A stretch of 18,130 bases of DNA, taken from NCBI GenBank assembly GCA_000996605.1, contig LCOP01000005.1, forward strand, positions 1 through 18,130, given 5' to 3'. How positions within the stretch are numbered: position 1 is the stretch's first letter; every line of letters starts with the position of its first letter. A program made the translations under genes and the position numbers. This document shows positions 5,325-13,500 of the stretch, in pieces. The DNA is from Parcubacteria group bacterium GW2011_GWA1_47_8. GTDB taxonomy: Bacteria; Patescibacteriota; Minisyncoccia; Phycocordibacterales; UBA1550. The notes beneath the pieces are model-generated. The model ran no database searches. It was not told where the DNA came from and saw only the letters and a program-made list of their open reading frames with translations.

Positions 5325-6500
5325 ATGAAAGACACGCAAATCGCAAAATTTATTAAAGACGAAAAGGTACGTCAGGAAAAGGTCGTGAATTTGATTGCGT
5401 CGGAGAATTATGTATCCAAAGATGTGCTCGATGCGCTCGGATCAGAGTTCATCAACAAGTATGCGGAGGGGTATTCGGGCAAGCGCTACTATGGCGGGAA
5501 TACGATCGTGGACAAGGTCGAAGACCTTTGTGTCGCTCGTGCGCTCAAACTTTTTAAACTCAGTGCGGATATGTGGCATGTGAACACGCAAGCGCTTTCG
5601 GGATCACCGGCGAATCTCGCGGTGTATGTCGGTCTGCTTTCTCTGGGCGACAAGGTGATGGGCATGTCGCTTGATCATGGCGGGCACTTGACGCACGGGC
5701 ACAAAGTTTCCGCAACGGGGAAATTTTGGACGCAAGTACCGTACGGTCTCTCGCAAAAAACGGAACGCATTGACTATGACGAGCTCATGAAGATCGCGAT
5801 GCGTGAAAAACCCAAAATGATCATTGCGGGATTTACTGCATACTCAAGAATTGTTGATTGGAAAAAGTTTCGAGAGATTGCGGATCGGGTCGCCGCGTAT
5901 CTCATGGTGGATATGTCGCACATTGCGGGACTCATTGCCGGTGGCGTATACCCGTCGCCGTTCCCGTATGCGGATATCGTGACGACGACAACGCACAAGA
6001 CGCTCCGCGGTCCGCGTGGCGCACTCATTTTCGTACGGAAAGACGAACGGGGCTTGGATAAAAAAATAGACAAGGCAGTATTCCCGGGACTTCAGGGTGG
6101 TCCGCATATGAATCAAACTGCCGCGATTGCAGTGGCGCTCTGTGAGGCAGGGACGGGGGAATTTAAAAAATATGCAAAGCAGGTGGTAAAGAATGCCAAC
6201 GTCCTCGCGAACGAACTTTCGAAGCTGGGATGGAGGATTATCTCCGGCGGCACGGACAGCCATCTCGTGCTTGTCGATGTGTGGATGGGGGGAAGCGGTG
6301 TCGGCGGCAAAGAGGTGAGTGACCGTTTGGAGAAACTAGATATCATTGTCAACAAGAATGCCATTCCGTTCGACACACGCTCTCCTGCTAACCCGTCGGG
6401 TATTCGTCTGGGTACTGCCGCTGAGACAACGCGCGGCAAAAAAGAAAAAGATTTTATAAAAATAGCGAGAACGATTGATCAAGTTTTGCGCGGGAAATAA
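5325..6500 (+). CDS. glyA: Serine hydroxymethyltransferase
   Basis: SHMT, a PLP enzyme, converts serine and tetrahydrofolate to glycine and 5,10-methylene-tetrahydrofolate, the methyl donor for ThyA next door. The 391-residue protein has NLIASENYVSKDVLDALGS (22-40), NKYAEGYSGKRYYGG (44-58), VDMSHIAGLIAGG (195-207) with the PLP-facing Asp196 and His199, the Schiff-base lysine K225 in TTTTHKTLRGPRG, GLQGGPHMNQTAAIAVA, and SGIRLGTAAETTRG near the C-terminus, whose Arg should bind the substrate carboxylate. It is shorter at the C-terminus than E. coli GlyA (about 417). The start at 5325 gives the usual N-terminus. TATAGT at 5305-5310 may be its -10; no Shine-Dalgarno site is seen. Confidence 0.97.
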   Translation: MKDTQIAKFIKDEKVRQEKVVNLIASENYVSKDVLDALGSEFINKYAEGYSGKRYYGGNTIVDKVEDLCVARALKLFKLSADMWHVNTQALSGSPANLAVYVGLLSLGDKVMGMSLDHGGHLTHGHKVSATGKFWTQVPYGLSQKTERIDYDELMKIAMREKPKMIIAGFTAYSRIVDWKKFREIADRVAAYLMVDMSHIAGLIAGGVYPSPFPYADIVTTTTHKTLRGPRGALIFVRKDERGLDKKIDKAVFPGLQGGPHMNQTAAIAVALCEAGTGEFKKYAKQVVKNANVLANELSKLGWRIISGGTDSHLVLVDVWMGGSGVGGKEVSDRLEKLDIIVNKNAIPFDTRSPANPSGIRLGTAAETTRGKKEKDFIKIARTIDQVLRGK

Positions 6501-6600
6501 TGAAGCAGGGGAATCGCGGTGGAGGCAGGGGTGAAACAACCCCTCGCTTACCAGCCCGGGTAGGCAACTGTGATAATCAATCGTTTGTATACTCTTGCAC

Positions 6601-6644
6601 ACTATAGTCGTATAATATACTATAGTATATTATACGACTATAGT
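6601..6644. repeat. 44-bp perfect palindrome, copy 2 of the dispersed family
   Basis: All 22 base pairs around 6622/6623 match. The 24-bp core is identical to copy 1, but the arm is ACTATAGT before CG rather than CCACCCCTATAGA. It ends 21 bases before the ATG of the Cas2-like gene and is the dominant feature of the 165-base gap after glyA. A TTGCAC at 6595-6600 could serve as a -35 box for a -10 inside the palindrome. Confidence 0.9.
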
Positions 6645-6665
6645 AGAAAATTAAATTAATACATT

Positions 6666-7211
6666 ATGAAAAAATACAACAAAGGTGAAATTGCAGAGAT
6701 TATTCTCTCGACACTCCTTGCGGTTGGCCTTGTTGCGGTTGCGGTAACGGCACCGAATGTGGTACAGCTCTTCAAATATTTCGATCCAAAAAATTCAGCA
6801 GACCGCGCAAGGATAAAACGGTCGGTTGTGCGTCTCGATCGGGCCGGGTTCGTTGAACAAAAAGGGGACAAGAGCGACGTGTTTTTCCTGACGCAAAAAG
6901 GGAGAGAGCGGGCAATGCGATACGCTTTGGATCAGAGGAAGATTCCGTCTCAAAAGATCTGGGACAAAAAATGGCGACTGGTAATGTTTGATATTCCAGA
7001 AGAAAAAAAGCAAGCGCGCCGCGCGATAAATTTTGCTCTCAAGAAGCTTGGTTGTGTGCAATATCAAAAATCGGTGTTCGTCACGCCATTTCCGTGCAAG
7101 AAAGAAGTTGATTTCGTCGGAGAGTGTTTTGGCGTGCGTGATGATATTCGTGTTATCGTTGCAAGCGAAGTCGAGAAAGCCGATATCTTGAGAAAGGTCT
7201 TTAAAGTTTAA
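6666..7211 (+). CDS. Winged-helix protein with a PaaX/Cas2-like C-terminal domain
   Basis: The 181-residue protein has three parts. Residues about 9-33 form a hydrophobic stretch (ILSTLLAVGLVAVAVTAP) that could be a membrane helix. Residues about 45-90 look like a winged helix: SADRARIKRSVVRLDRAGFV as recognition region, then FFLTQKGRERAMRYAL. Residues 103-181 resemble the ferredoxin-like fold shared by the PaaX C-terminus and Cas2: KWRLVMFDIPEEKKQARRAI, then LGCVQYQKSVFVTPF. Proteins of this build are often annotated PaaX-family regulator or Cas2 in Patescibacteria. No cas1 or repeat array is present, so a CRISPR role is not supported. Palindrome copy 2 is directly upstream, which would suit autoregulation, but this is inference. 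Start and stop are unambiguous. Confidence 0.7.
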   Translation: MKKYNKGEIAEIILSTLLAVGLVAVAVTAPNVVQLFKYFDPKNSADRARIKRSVVRLDRAGFVEQKGDKSDVFFLTQKGRERAMRYALDQRKIPSQKIWDKKWRLVMFDIPEEKKQARRAINFALKKLGCVQYQKSVFVTPFPCKKEVDFVGECFGVRDDIRVIVASEVEKADILRKVFKV

Positions 7212-7232
7212 GAGAGCCCCGTGTTTACTTGG

Positions 7233-7249
7233 ACGTATAATACTATAGT
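7233..7249. repeat. Degenerate half copy of the palindrome family
   Basis: ACGTATAATACTATAGT reproduces the left arm and centre of the palindromes with a two-base deletion (one TA). The right half has decayed: the following bases (to about 7270) are AT-rich but no longer complementary. It lies between the Cas2-like gene and argS. Confidence 0.5.
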
Positions 7250-7288
7250 GAGACAATATAGGTATATAGTTAGGCTTGGGGAGTTTTT

Positions 7289-7317
7289 TTGGCGGGGGAT
7301 GTGGCGCGTGGTATGAT
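7289..7317 (+). promoter_or_regulatory. Predicted argS promoter with extended -10
   Basis: TTGGCG (7289-7294, four of six) is followed after 17 bases by TATGAT (7312-7317), which is preceded by TGG as an extended -10. The argS ATG lies 8 bases after the -10, so the transcript should begin at or near the ATG. Confidence 0.6.
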
Positions 7318-7325
7318 ACGCATAT

Positions 7326-8927
7326 ATGATTCGAAATCGGATAGAAATAATGGTGCGGGAGGCGCTTGAGGCACTCGACATTACTCCCGAAGATATCAAG
7401 ATCGACCGTCCGGCGGATGCTTCGCATGGGGATTTTATGACAAATGCCGCGCTTGTGTACGGTAAGAAAACAGGAGTATCATCACGTGACCTTGCGGGGA
7501 AACTCGTGGCCGAGCTCTTGCACGTGCCGGCAGAAGAGATTGACCGTATTGAGGTCGCGGGACCGGGGTTTATCAATTTTTTTCTCACCGATGCGGCGCT
7601 TGCGGGGGCGGTCACGGACGCGGTGCAGTTTGCCGAGAGCGGACAGGGGACGCTCCGCGACGAACGCGTGAATATCGAGTTTATATCGACCAACCCGACA
7701 GGTGAGCTTCATATAGGGCACGGGCGCAGTGCATTCTATGGCGATGTACTTGCACGCGTGCTTCTGCATACGGGAGCCGAGGTTACGCGCGAATTTTATA
7801 TCAACGATTCGCGCGAGAGCAATCAGATCCGTGAGCTTGGCAAGACAGCACTCGGGAAAGGGGAGCAATATAAGACGCCCGAACTCGAAGAAAAAATATC
7901 CTCACTTAACTTTGAGGGGCTTTCGGAAGAAGAAGCGGGAGGAAGGCTCGCCGAAGCGGTACAGGAGGGCAATCGCGCATTTATCGAAGGGGTGCTCGGG
8001 GTGCATTTTGACGTGTGGTATTCGGAAGACGCGGAACTCCGCGCTACCGGCGCGAACGACACGATACTCGCGCGACTCAAACAAGAAAATTTTACCTACG
8101 AAAAAGACGGTGCGTTGTGGCTTAAGACCGCGGAGTACGGTGATGATGAGGATCGTGTGATTGTGCGCTCGGACGGTACCAAAACGTATTTTATTGCGGA
8201 CATTGCGTACCACGACGGGAAATTTGCGCGGGGGTTTCAAGTCGCAATCGACGTCTGGGGTGCGGATCATCATGGACACGTGAAGCGCATGCAGTCGGTT
8301 GGGCGCATGCTCGGCTGGCCGAACGTTCCGCGGACTGGTGCGGATCAACCGGTAATCTTTATCGTTCAACTCGTGTCGCTCAAAGAAGATGGCAAAGAAG
8401 GAAAACAGACAAAAAAAATGTCCAAGCGTGCGGGCAATGTAATCCTACTCCGTGACCTTGTCGAAGAATTCGGCATCGATGTCGTGCGGTGGTTCTTTGC
8501 TGAAAAAGCGCTTTCGACGCAGATGGCGTTTGATATGGCGCTTGCGCGTGATGCGAGCGAAAATAACCCTGTATTTTATGTGCAGTACGCGCATGCACGA
8601 CTCAACTCCATTCTTGAAAAAACACAAGGACTCAAAGAAGTCACGCGCACGACATCACTCTTTGAAGTGCCATCTGCGCGCACCCTCGCGGCAAAGATGA
8701 CGGAATTTCCGGAGCTCGTCGAGAGTGTTGCTACTGACTACAGCGTGCATGCGCTCACGGGCTACGCGACGGGGCTCGCGACTGCGGTGAATACATTTTA
8801 TCGCGATGTGCGGATTGTAACAGGAGATATGTATGATGCGAATGCGCTCGCGCTCGCGATGCAGGCAAAAGGTATTCTCAAGAAAACTCTGGACATTCTC
8901 GGTATCTCCGCACCGGAGAAGATGTAG
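7326..8927 (+). CDS. argS: Arginyl-tRNA synthetase
   Basis: ArgRS charges tRNA-Arg. The 533-residue class I enzyme has the N-terminal Arg-tRNA domain (residues 1-100, with SHGDFMTNAAL at 33-43 and VAGPGFINFFL at 77-87), the signature STNPTGELHIGHGRSAFYGD (121-140; HIGH at 129-132), WGADHHGHVKRM in the catalytic domain, KMSKRAGN (K364-M365-S366-K367-R368), and the C-terminal DALR anticodon-binding helices (about 410-533, YVQYAHARLNSIL at the start). Many ArgRS proteins have a degenerate KMSK loop; here it is canonical. The start is placed by the extended -10 box 8 bases upstream; there is no Shine-Dalgarno site. A palindromic stem-loop follows the stop codon. Confidence 0.97.
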   Translation: MIRNRIEIMVREALEALDITPEDIKIDRPADASHGDFMTNAALVYGKKTGVSSRDLAGKLVAELLHVPAEEIDRIEVAGPGFINFFLTDAALAGAVTDAVQFAESGQGTLRDERVNIEFISTNPTGELHIGHGRSAFYGDVLARVLLHTGAEVTREFYINDSRESNQIRELGKTALGKGEQYKTPELEEKISSLNFEGLSEEEAGGRLAEAVQEGNRAFIEGVLGVHFDVWYSEDAELRATGANDTILARLKQENFTYEKDGALWLKTAEYGDDEDRVIVRSDGTKTYFIADIAYHDGKFARGFQVAIDVWGADHHGHVKRMQSVGRMLGWPNVPRTGADQPVIFIVQLVSLKEDGKEGKQTKKMSKRAGNVILLRDLVEEFGIDVVRWFFAEKALSTQMAFDMALARDASENNPVFYVQYAHARLNSILEKTQGLKEVTRTTSLFEVPSARTLAAKMTEFPELVESVATDYSVHALTGYATGLATAVNTFYRDVRIVTGDMYDANALALAMQAKGILKKTLDILGISAPEKM

Positions 8928-8931
8928 TTTT

Positions 8932-8955
8932 CACTTGGAGGCTCAGCCTCCAAGT
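8932..8955. repeat. Stem-loop after argS sharing its core with the 10.5-kb terminator
   Basis: ACTTGGAGGCT (8933-8943) pairs perfectly with 8945-8955 around a single central C. The 24 bases from 8932 recur exactly at 10514-10537 inside a longer terminator. Here the stem lacks the outer GGAGCAC extension and a T-run, so termination strength is doubtful. It starts five bases after the argS stop. Confidence 0.75.
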
Positions 8956-9025
8956 ACGCCCAAGAATGCAAGTGAGATTTTACATTCAATCAAGAAGTGC
9001 TAGACTAAGGGTATTACCATTTAAT

Positions 9026-9031
9026 TATATT
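9026..9031 (+). promoter_or_regulatory. -10 box of lemA
   Basis: TATATT ends five bases before the lemA ATG; no Shine-Dalgarno site lies between. No convincing -35 is visible. The spacing predicts a leaderless transcript, like folA, argS and dcd. Confidence 0.4.
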
Positions 9032-9036
9032 CTCGT

Positions 9037-9591
9037 ATGAAAAATCCTCTTTTGATTGTTGGAATTATTGTGGTTTTTGTGGGGTTGTATGTGTGGACGG
9101 CATACAATGGCCTGGTTACAAAAAACGAAGCGGTGGACAAACAATGGGCGCAGGTGGAAACTTCATATCAAAGACGCTTTGATCTTATTCCCAGCCTCGT
9201 CGCGTCAGTTCAGGGTATTTTCAAGCAGGAACAGGCGGTCTTCGGTGCCATCGCGGAAGCGAGAACCAGATATGCTGGCGCAATCACTGTTGATGAAAAA
9301 ATAGCCGCAACGGCTCAAGTTGAATCTGCGCTTGCACGACTTCTCGCTATCGTTGAGTCGTATCCGAGTTTGAACTCCTCTCAAAGTATTCGTAACCTTA
9401 TGACTCAACTTGAGGGAACGGAGAATCGCATCAATGTCGAGCGACAACGTTTCAATGACGCGGTGAACGCGTTCAACTTGAGCATCAAGCGTTTCCCGAA
9501 CAACATGCTCGCATCTTCCTTTGGTTTCCATGAGCGCACGTATTTCCAAGCAACAATCGGTGCTGAAAAAGCTCCTGACGTTAAATTCTAA
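9037..9591 (+). CDS. lemA: LemA family protein
   Basis: LemA proteins are small membrane-anchored helical-bundle proteins of unknown function. The 184-residue product has one N-terminal membrane helix (about residues 4-23, LLIVGIIVVFVGLYVWTAYN), followed by the hallmark YNGLVTKNEAVDKQWAQVETSYQRRFDLIPSLV region (23-55), and the C-terminal QLEGTENRINVERQRFNDAVNAFN with FPNNMLASSFGF. The bulk should be outside the cytoplasmic membrane. It is followed after one base by a TPM-domain gene; the LemA-TPM pairing is widespread and points to a joint envelope role. Confidence 0.94.
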   Translation: MKNPLLIVGIIVVFVGLYVWTAYNGLVTKNEAVDKQWAQVETSYQRRFDLIPSLVASVQGIFKQEQAVFGAIAEARTRYAGAITVDEKIAATAQVESALARLLAIVESYPSLNSSQSIRNLMTQLEGTENRINVERQRFNDAVNAFNLSIKRFPNNMLASSFGFHERTYFQATIGAEKAPDVKF

Positions 9592-9592
9592 T

Positions 9593-10495
9593 ATGGGGTC
9601 TTTCACCAAGACACGAATGGTCTTGCTCATTGCGGTACTGCTCCTCCCTCCTGTTTTTGTTGTATCTGTTCACGCGTACGAAAATCCGGGGGCTCCCGTA
9701 GGATTTGCGAATGATTTAAGCGGGACACTTTCAAGCATGGATCGGCAAGCGCTTGAAACAAAGCTCTCGGGGTACGCCGCTTCTTCGGGGAACGAGGTGG
9801 TGGTGGCAATCATTCCCTCTTTGGGTGGCGATACAATCGAGAATTTTGCGAATCAGCTTTTCAAAGATTGGGGTATCGGCAAGGAAAAAAAAGACAACGG
9901 GGTACTTCTTTTCGTCGCAAAAGAAGACCGCGAGATGCGCATCGAGGTCGGATACGGATTGGAAGGCGACCTCACCGACATTCAAAGCGAGCACATTATC
10001 ACAGATACGATTGCGCCGTATTTCAAACAGAGCGACTTTGTGGGAGGGGTGAATGCGGGCGTTGATGCGATCATTGCGACGCTTAGTGGAGGAGTCGTTC
10101 CTCCCGTTCCTTCTTCAAATAACCCCCCCACGAGCCCGGCACAAGATGGTTCATTCTCCCTCATTCCGTTTTTCCTTTTGTTTGGAATTGTTTGGCTCAC
10201 GAGTATTCTCGGGCGCTCAAAGTCGTGGTGGGCGGGCGGTATCATTGGCGCCGTTCTCGGTTTTGTTATTTTGTTTTTTGAAGGAACAACAATCGGCATT
10301 ATCGCAATCACGGTACTCTCTATCGTGGGTCTCATTTTTGATTTTGTCGTTTCAAGCGCATATCAAAAGCACGGCGCAAGTGGTGGAACACCACCATGGT
10401 GGGCGGGAGGGGGCGGATTTGGTGGTGGGCGTTCAAGTGGTGGCGGGTTCGGCGGCGGTCGCTCAGGCGGCGGCGGCGCAAGCGGGCGGTGGTAA
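9593..10495 (+). CDS. TPM-domain (YgcG-like) membrane protein with Gly-rich tail
   Basis: The 300-residue protein starts with a signal peptide (basic KTR, hydrophobic 9-24, likely cleavage after VHA28). A TPM domain follows (about 36-170: NDLSGTLSSMDRQALETKL, GNEVVVAIIPSLGG, WGIGKEKKDNGVLLFVAKEDREMRIEVGYGLEG). Then come hydrophobic segments at about 185-205 and 213-255, and a Gly/Ser-rich C-terminus (GGGGFGGGRSSGGG...SGRW), the classic ending of LemA-partner TPM proteins. The longer frame starting at 9521 is rejected: 9593 gives the signal peptide and lies one base after the lemA stop. TPM domains have been reported as phosphatase-like in plants; the bacterial role is unclear. A strong terminator follows. 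Confidence 0.92.
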   Translation: MGSFTKTRMVLLIAVLLLPPVFVVSVHAYENPGAPVGFANDLSGTLSSMDRQALETKLSGYAASSGNEVVVAIIPSLGGDTIENFANQLFKDWGIGKEKKDNGVLLFVAKEDREMRIEVGYGLEGDLTDIQSEHIITDTIAPYFKQSDFVGGVNAGVDAIIATLSGGVVPPVPSSNNPPTSPAQDGSFSLIPFFLLFGIVWLTSILGRSKSWWAGGIIGAVLGFVILFFEGTTIGIIAITVLSIVGLIFDFVVSSAYQKHGASGGTPPWWAGGGGFGGGRSSGGGFGGGRSGGGGASGRW

Positions 10496-10505
10496 AATAT
10501 ACTTG

Positions 10506-10550
10506 AGGAGCACCACTTGGAGGCTCAGCCTCCAAGTGGTGCTCCTTTTT
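10506..10550 (+). terminator. Strong intrinsic terminator after the lemA-TPM operon
   Basis: A perfect 20-bp stem (10506-10525 with 10527-10546, single-base loop) is followed by TTTT. The outer part is AGGAGCACC; the inner 24 bp are identical to the stem-loop after argS at 8932-8955. It ends the lemA-TPM transcript 10 bases after its stop codon. Confidence 0.9.
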
Positions 10551-10589
10551 GCATAAAGCCTTAAAAACCTATAGTATAAGGATATTCTC

Positions 10590-13500
10590 ATGAAAAAACA
10601 GGGAAAAAATACGCCAAAAGACCCAGAAGTCAAAACGAAATCAGAGATTGCTCTACGCGAGGAGGAGACACTCGCGTTTTGGCAGAAGGAAAAGATTTTC
10701 GAAAAATCGCTTGCGCAGACGGAAAAGGGTGAGCCGTTCGTGTTTTATGACGGACCTCCTTTTGCGACGGGGCTCCCGCACTATGGGCACTTTCTTCCGA
10801 ATTTGATGAAAGACGTGATTCCGCGTTATCAGACGATGCGCGGGCGGTATGTGCGCCGCGTGTGGGGGTGGGATTGTCACGGACTGCCAATCGAGAATCT
10901 AATCGAAAAAGAGCTCGGACTCGCGCACAAGAAAGACATCGAAGAATTTGGTATTGGGAAATTCAACGATGCGGCGCAAGCATCCGTCCTTCGTTATGAC
11001 ACCGAATGGAAAAAGATGATTCCGCGCATCGGGCGATGGGTTGATATGGAACATGCATATCGCACGATGGACGCGAATTACACGGAGTCCATTTGGTGGG
11101 CGTTCAAGACGCTTTATGATAAAGGACTCATTTATCGAGGGTTCAAGGCGATGCATATTTGCCCGCGGTGCGAAACCACGCTTTCTGCCAATGAAGTCGC
11201 GGAGGGATACAAAGACATCAAAGATATTTCAGTGACGGTGAAGTTTAGGCTGAAAAATCCAGAGAAACTTCCCCTAACGATACCGGCAAACGCAAGCGTA
11301 TTTATGCTCGCGTGGACTACTACGCCGTGGACTTTGCCTGGAAACGTAGCTTTGGCCGTGAATCAAGATATCGATTATCGACCAGTGCTCGATCTTAATA
11401 AGAACGAAGTGCTAATTGTTTCTGATAAGTACCGTACGCAGTACGATAAGTTCCATACCCTTGAATACTCTATGCTTCCACTCAAGGATGTCGCAGCAGC
11501 ACTAAAAAGTAGCGATCTAGTCGGGCTAGAATACGAACCGCCGTTCGACTACTACAGCAAGGACACAACACTTAAGAACCATAAAAACGGCTGGAAGATA
11601 TGCGAGGCTGATTTCGTAACAGCCGAGAGTGGTACGGGTATCGTGCACATTGCGCCGGCATTTGGCGAGGACGACATGGCGCTCGGCAAGAAAGAAAATT
11701 TGCCGTTTGTCCAGCACGTCGGCATGGACGGTGTTATGAAGCCGGAAGTTAGGGACTTTGCGGGGATGGCGGTCAAGCCGAAGTCGGAAGAGGACAAAGA
11801 GCGTCTTGCGACGGATATTGCGGTACTCAAATATCTACAGGACCGCGGAACATTTTTTTCGAAAGAAAATATTATGCACTCGTACCCGCACTGCTGGCGG
11901 TGCGACACCCCGCTCCTTAACTATGCCGCGGAGTCATGGTTCGTAAAAGTCTCCGCGCTCCGAGAAAAACTTTTGGCGGAAAATGCAAAAACTTCGTGGG
12001 TTCCACAAAACATGCGCGATGGGCGTTTCGGCAAATGGCTTGAGAACGCGCGCGACTGGGCGATCTCCCGCGCGCGGTACTGGGGTGCTCCACTCCCCGT
12101 GTGGACGTGCGATACATGTACGGAAGTAGTGGTTTTCGGTTCGCGCGCGGAGCTTGCCGCGCAGACAAAGAAGTCGGGTAATCGGTATCTGGTGATGCGT
12201 CATGGCGAGGCGGAGAGTAATATCCGCGGTATCGTCAGCTCAAAACTGGAAACGAGTGAGGCGTATCCACTCACCGCAAAGGGGCGCAAGGAAGCGGAAA
12301 CGGTGGGTGCAAAATTCAAGAAAGAAACTATTGACGTCGTGGCGTGCTCTCCATTTGCGCGGACGAAAGAAACCGCCGAGATTGTTGCGCGTGCGGTTGG
12401 GTTTGACGTGGAGGACATTGTTGTTGATGAGCGTATTCAGGAGATTGATACCGGTGTGTTTGATGGCCGATCAGTCGCAGAGTATCGCGACCACTTTTCC
12501 ACCATGCGGGAGAAATTTGAGAAGCGCCCGCTCGAAGGAGAAAATTTGATTGACATCAAGCGACGGGTCATGGCGTTTTTTGATGAGATGGAGGCGCAAT
12601 ACAAGGGAAAGACAATATTGATTGTCACTCATGAGTACCCGTCATGGATGCTTGTTGCGGGAAGCATGGGCGCGACAATTGACGAAGCGCTCGCGCTCAA
12701 AGAAAACAAAGAAGATTTTATTTTACCGAGTGAAATGGTGGAAGTGCCGTACGTACCATTTCCCCACAACGCAGACTTTGAATTCGACATACATCGTCCG
12801 TACATTGATGATGTGCAGATTTCTTGCGCTTGTGGAGGACAGATGAAGCGCTCGCCGTTCGTGTTTGACTGCTGGTTCGAATCGGGATCCATGCCGTTTG
12901 CACAGCTTCACTATCCCTTCGAAAACAAAGATATTTTTGAGAAAAATTTCCCTGCGGATTTTATTGCTGAAGGTGTCGATCAAACGCGCGGTTGGTTTTA
13001 TAATATGCTCGTGCTTGCGACGGGGATCTTCGGAAAAACACCATTCAAAAACGTCATCGTGAACGGCATGGTGCTTGCCGAAGACGGACAGAAAATGTCA
13101 AAGAGGCTCAAAAATTATCCTGCCCCATGGTATATTATCGACCGCTATGGTGCGGATGCGGTACGGTATTATTTGCTCTCGTCGCCGATTGTGCATGCGG
13201 AAGACCTCGCATTTGCCGAACGCGGGGTTGATGAAGTGGTAAAGAAAGTCATTGTCCGCACCGTAAACGTTCTTTCCTTTTATGAACTATATCGCGATCG
13301 CGGGGGTGGTGAAGCGGCACAGGGTGAAAGCAGTGATCCGCTCGACCGATGGATTCGTGCGCGTCTCGCCGAGCTCGCGCATGAAATGACCGAGAGCCTT
13401 GATGCCTACGAGCTTGACCGCGCGGTGAAACCAATTGGGCTTTTTGTTGACGATCTCTCTACGTGGTATCTGCGCCGTTCGCGCGAAAGGTTCAAGTCAG

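Noticed and set aside
6666..7211. CRISPR-Cas system suggested by the Cas2-like domain
   Set aside because: No repeat-spacer array, cas1 or other cas gene is visible in the window, and the protein has a winged-helix part that Cas2 lacks.
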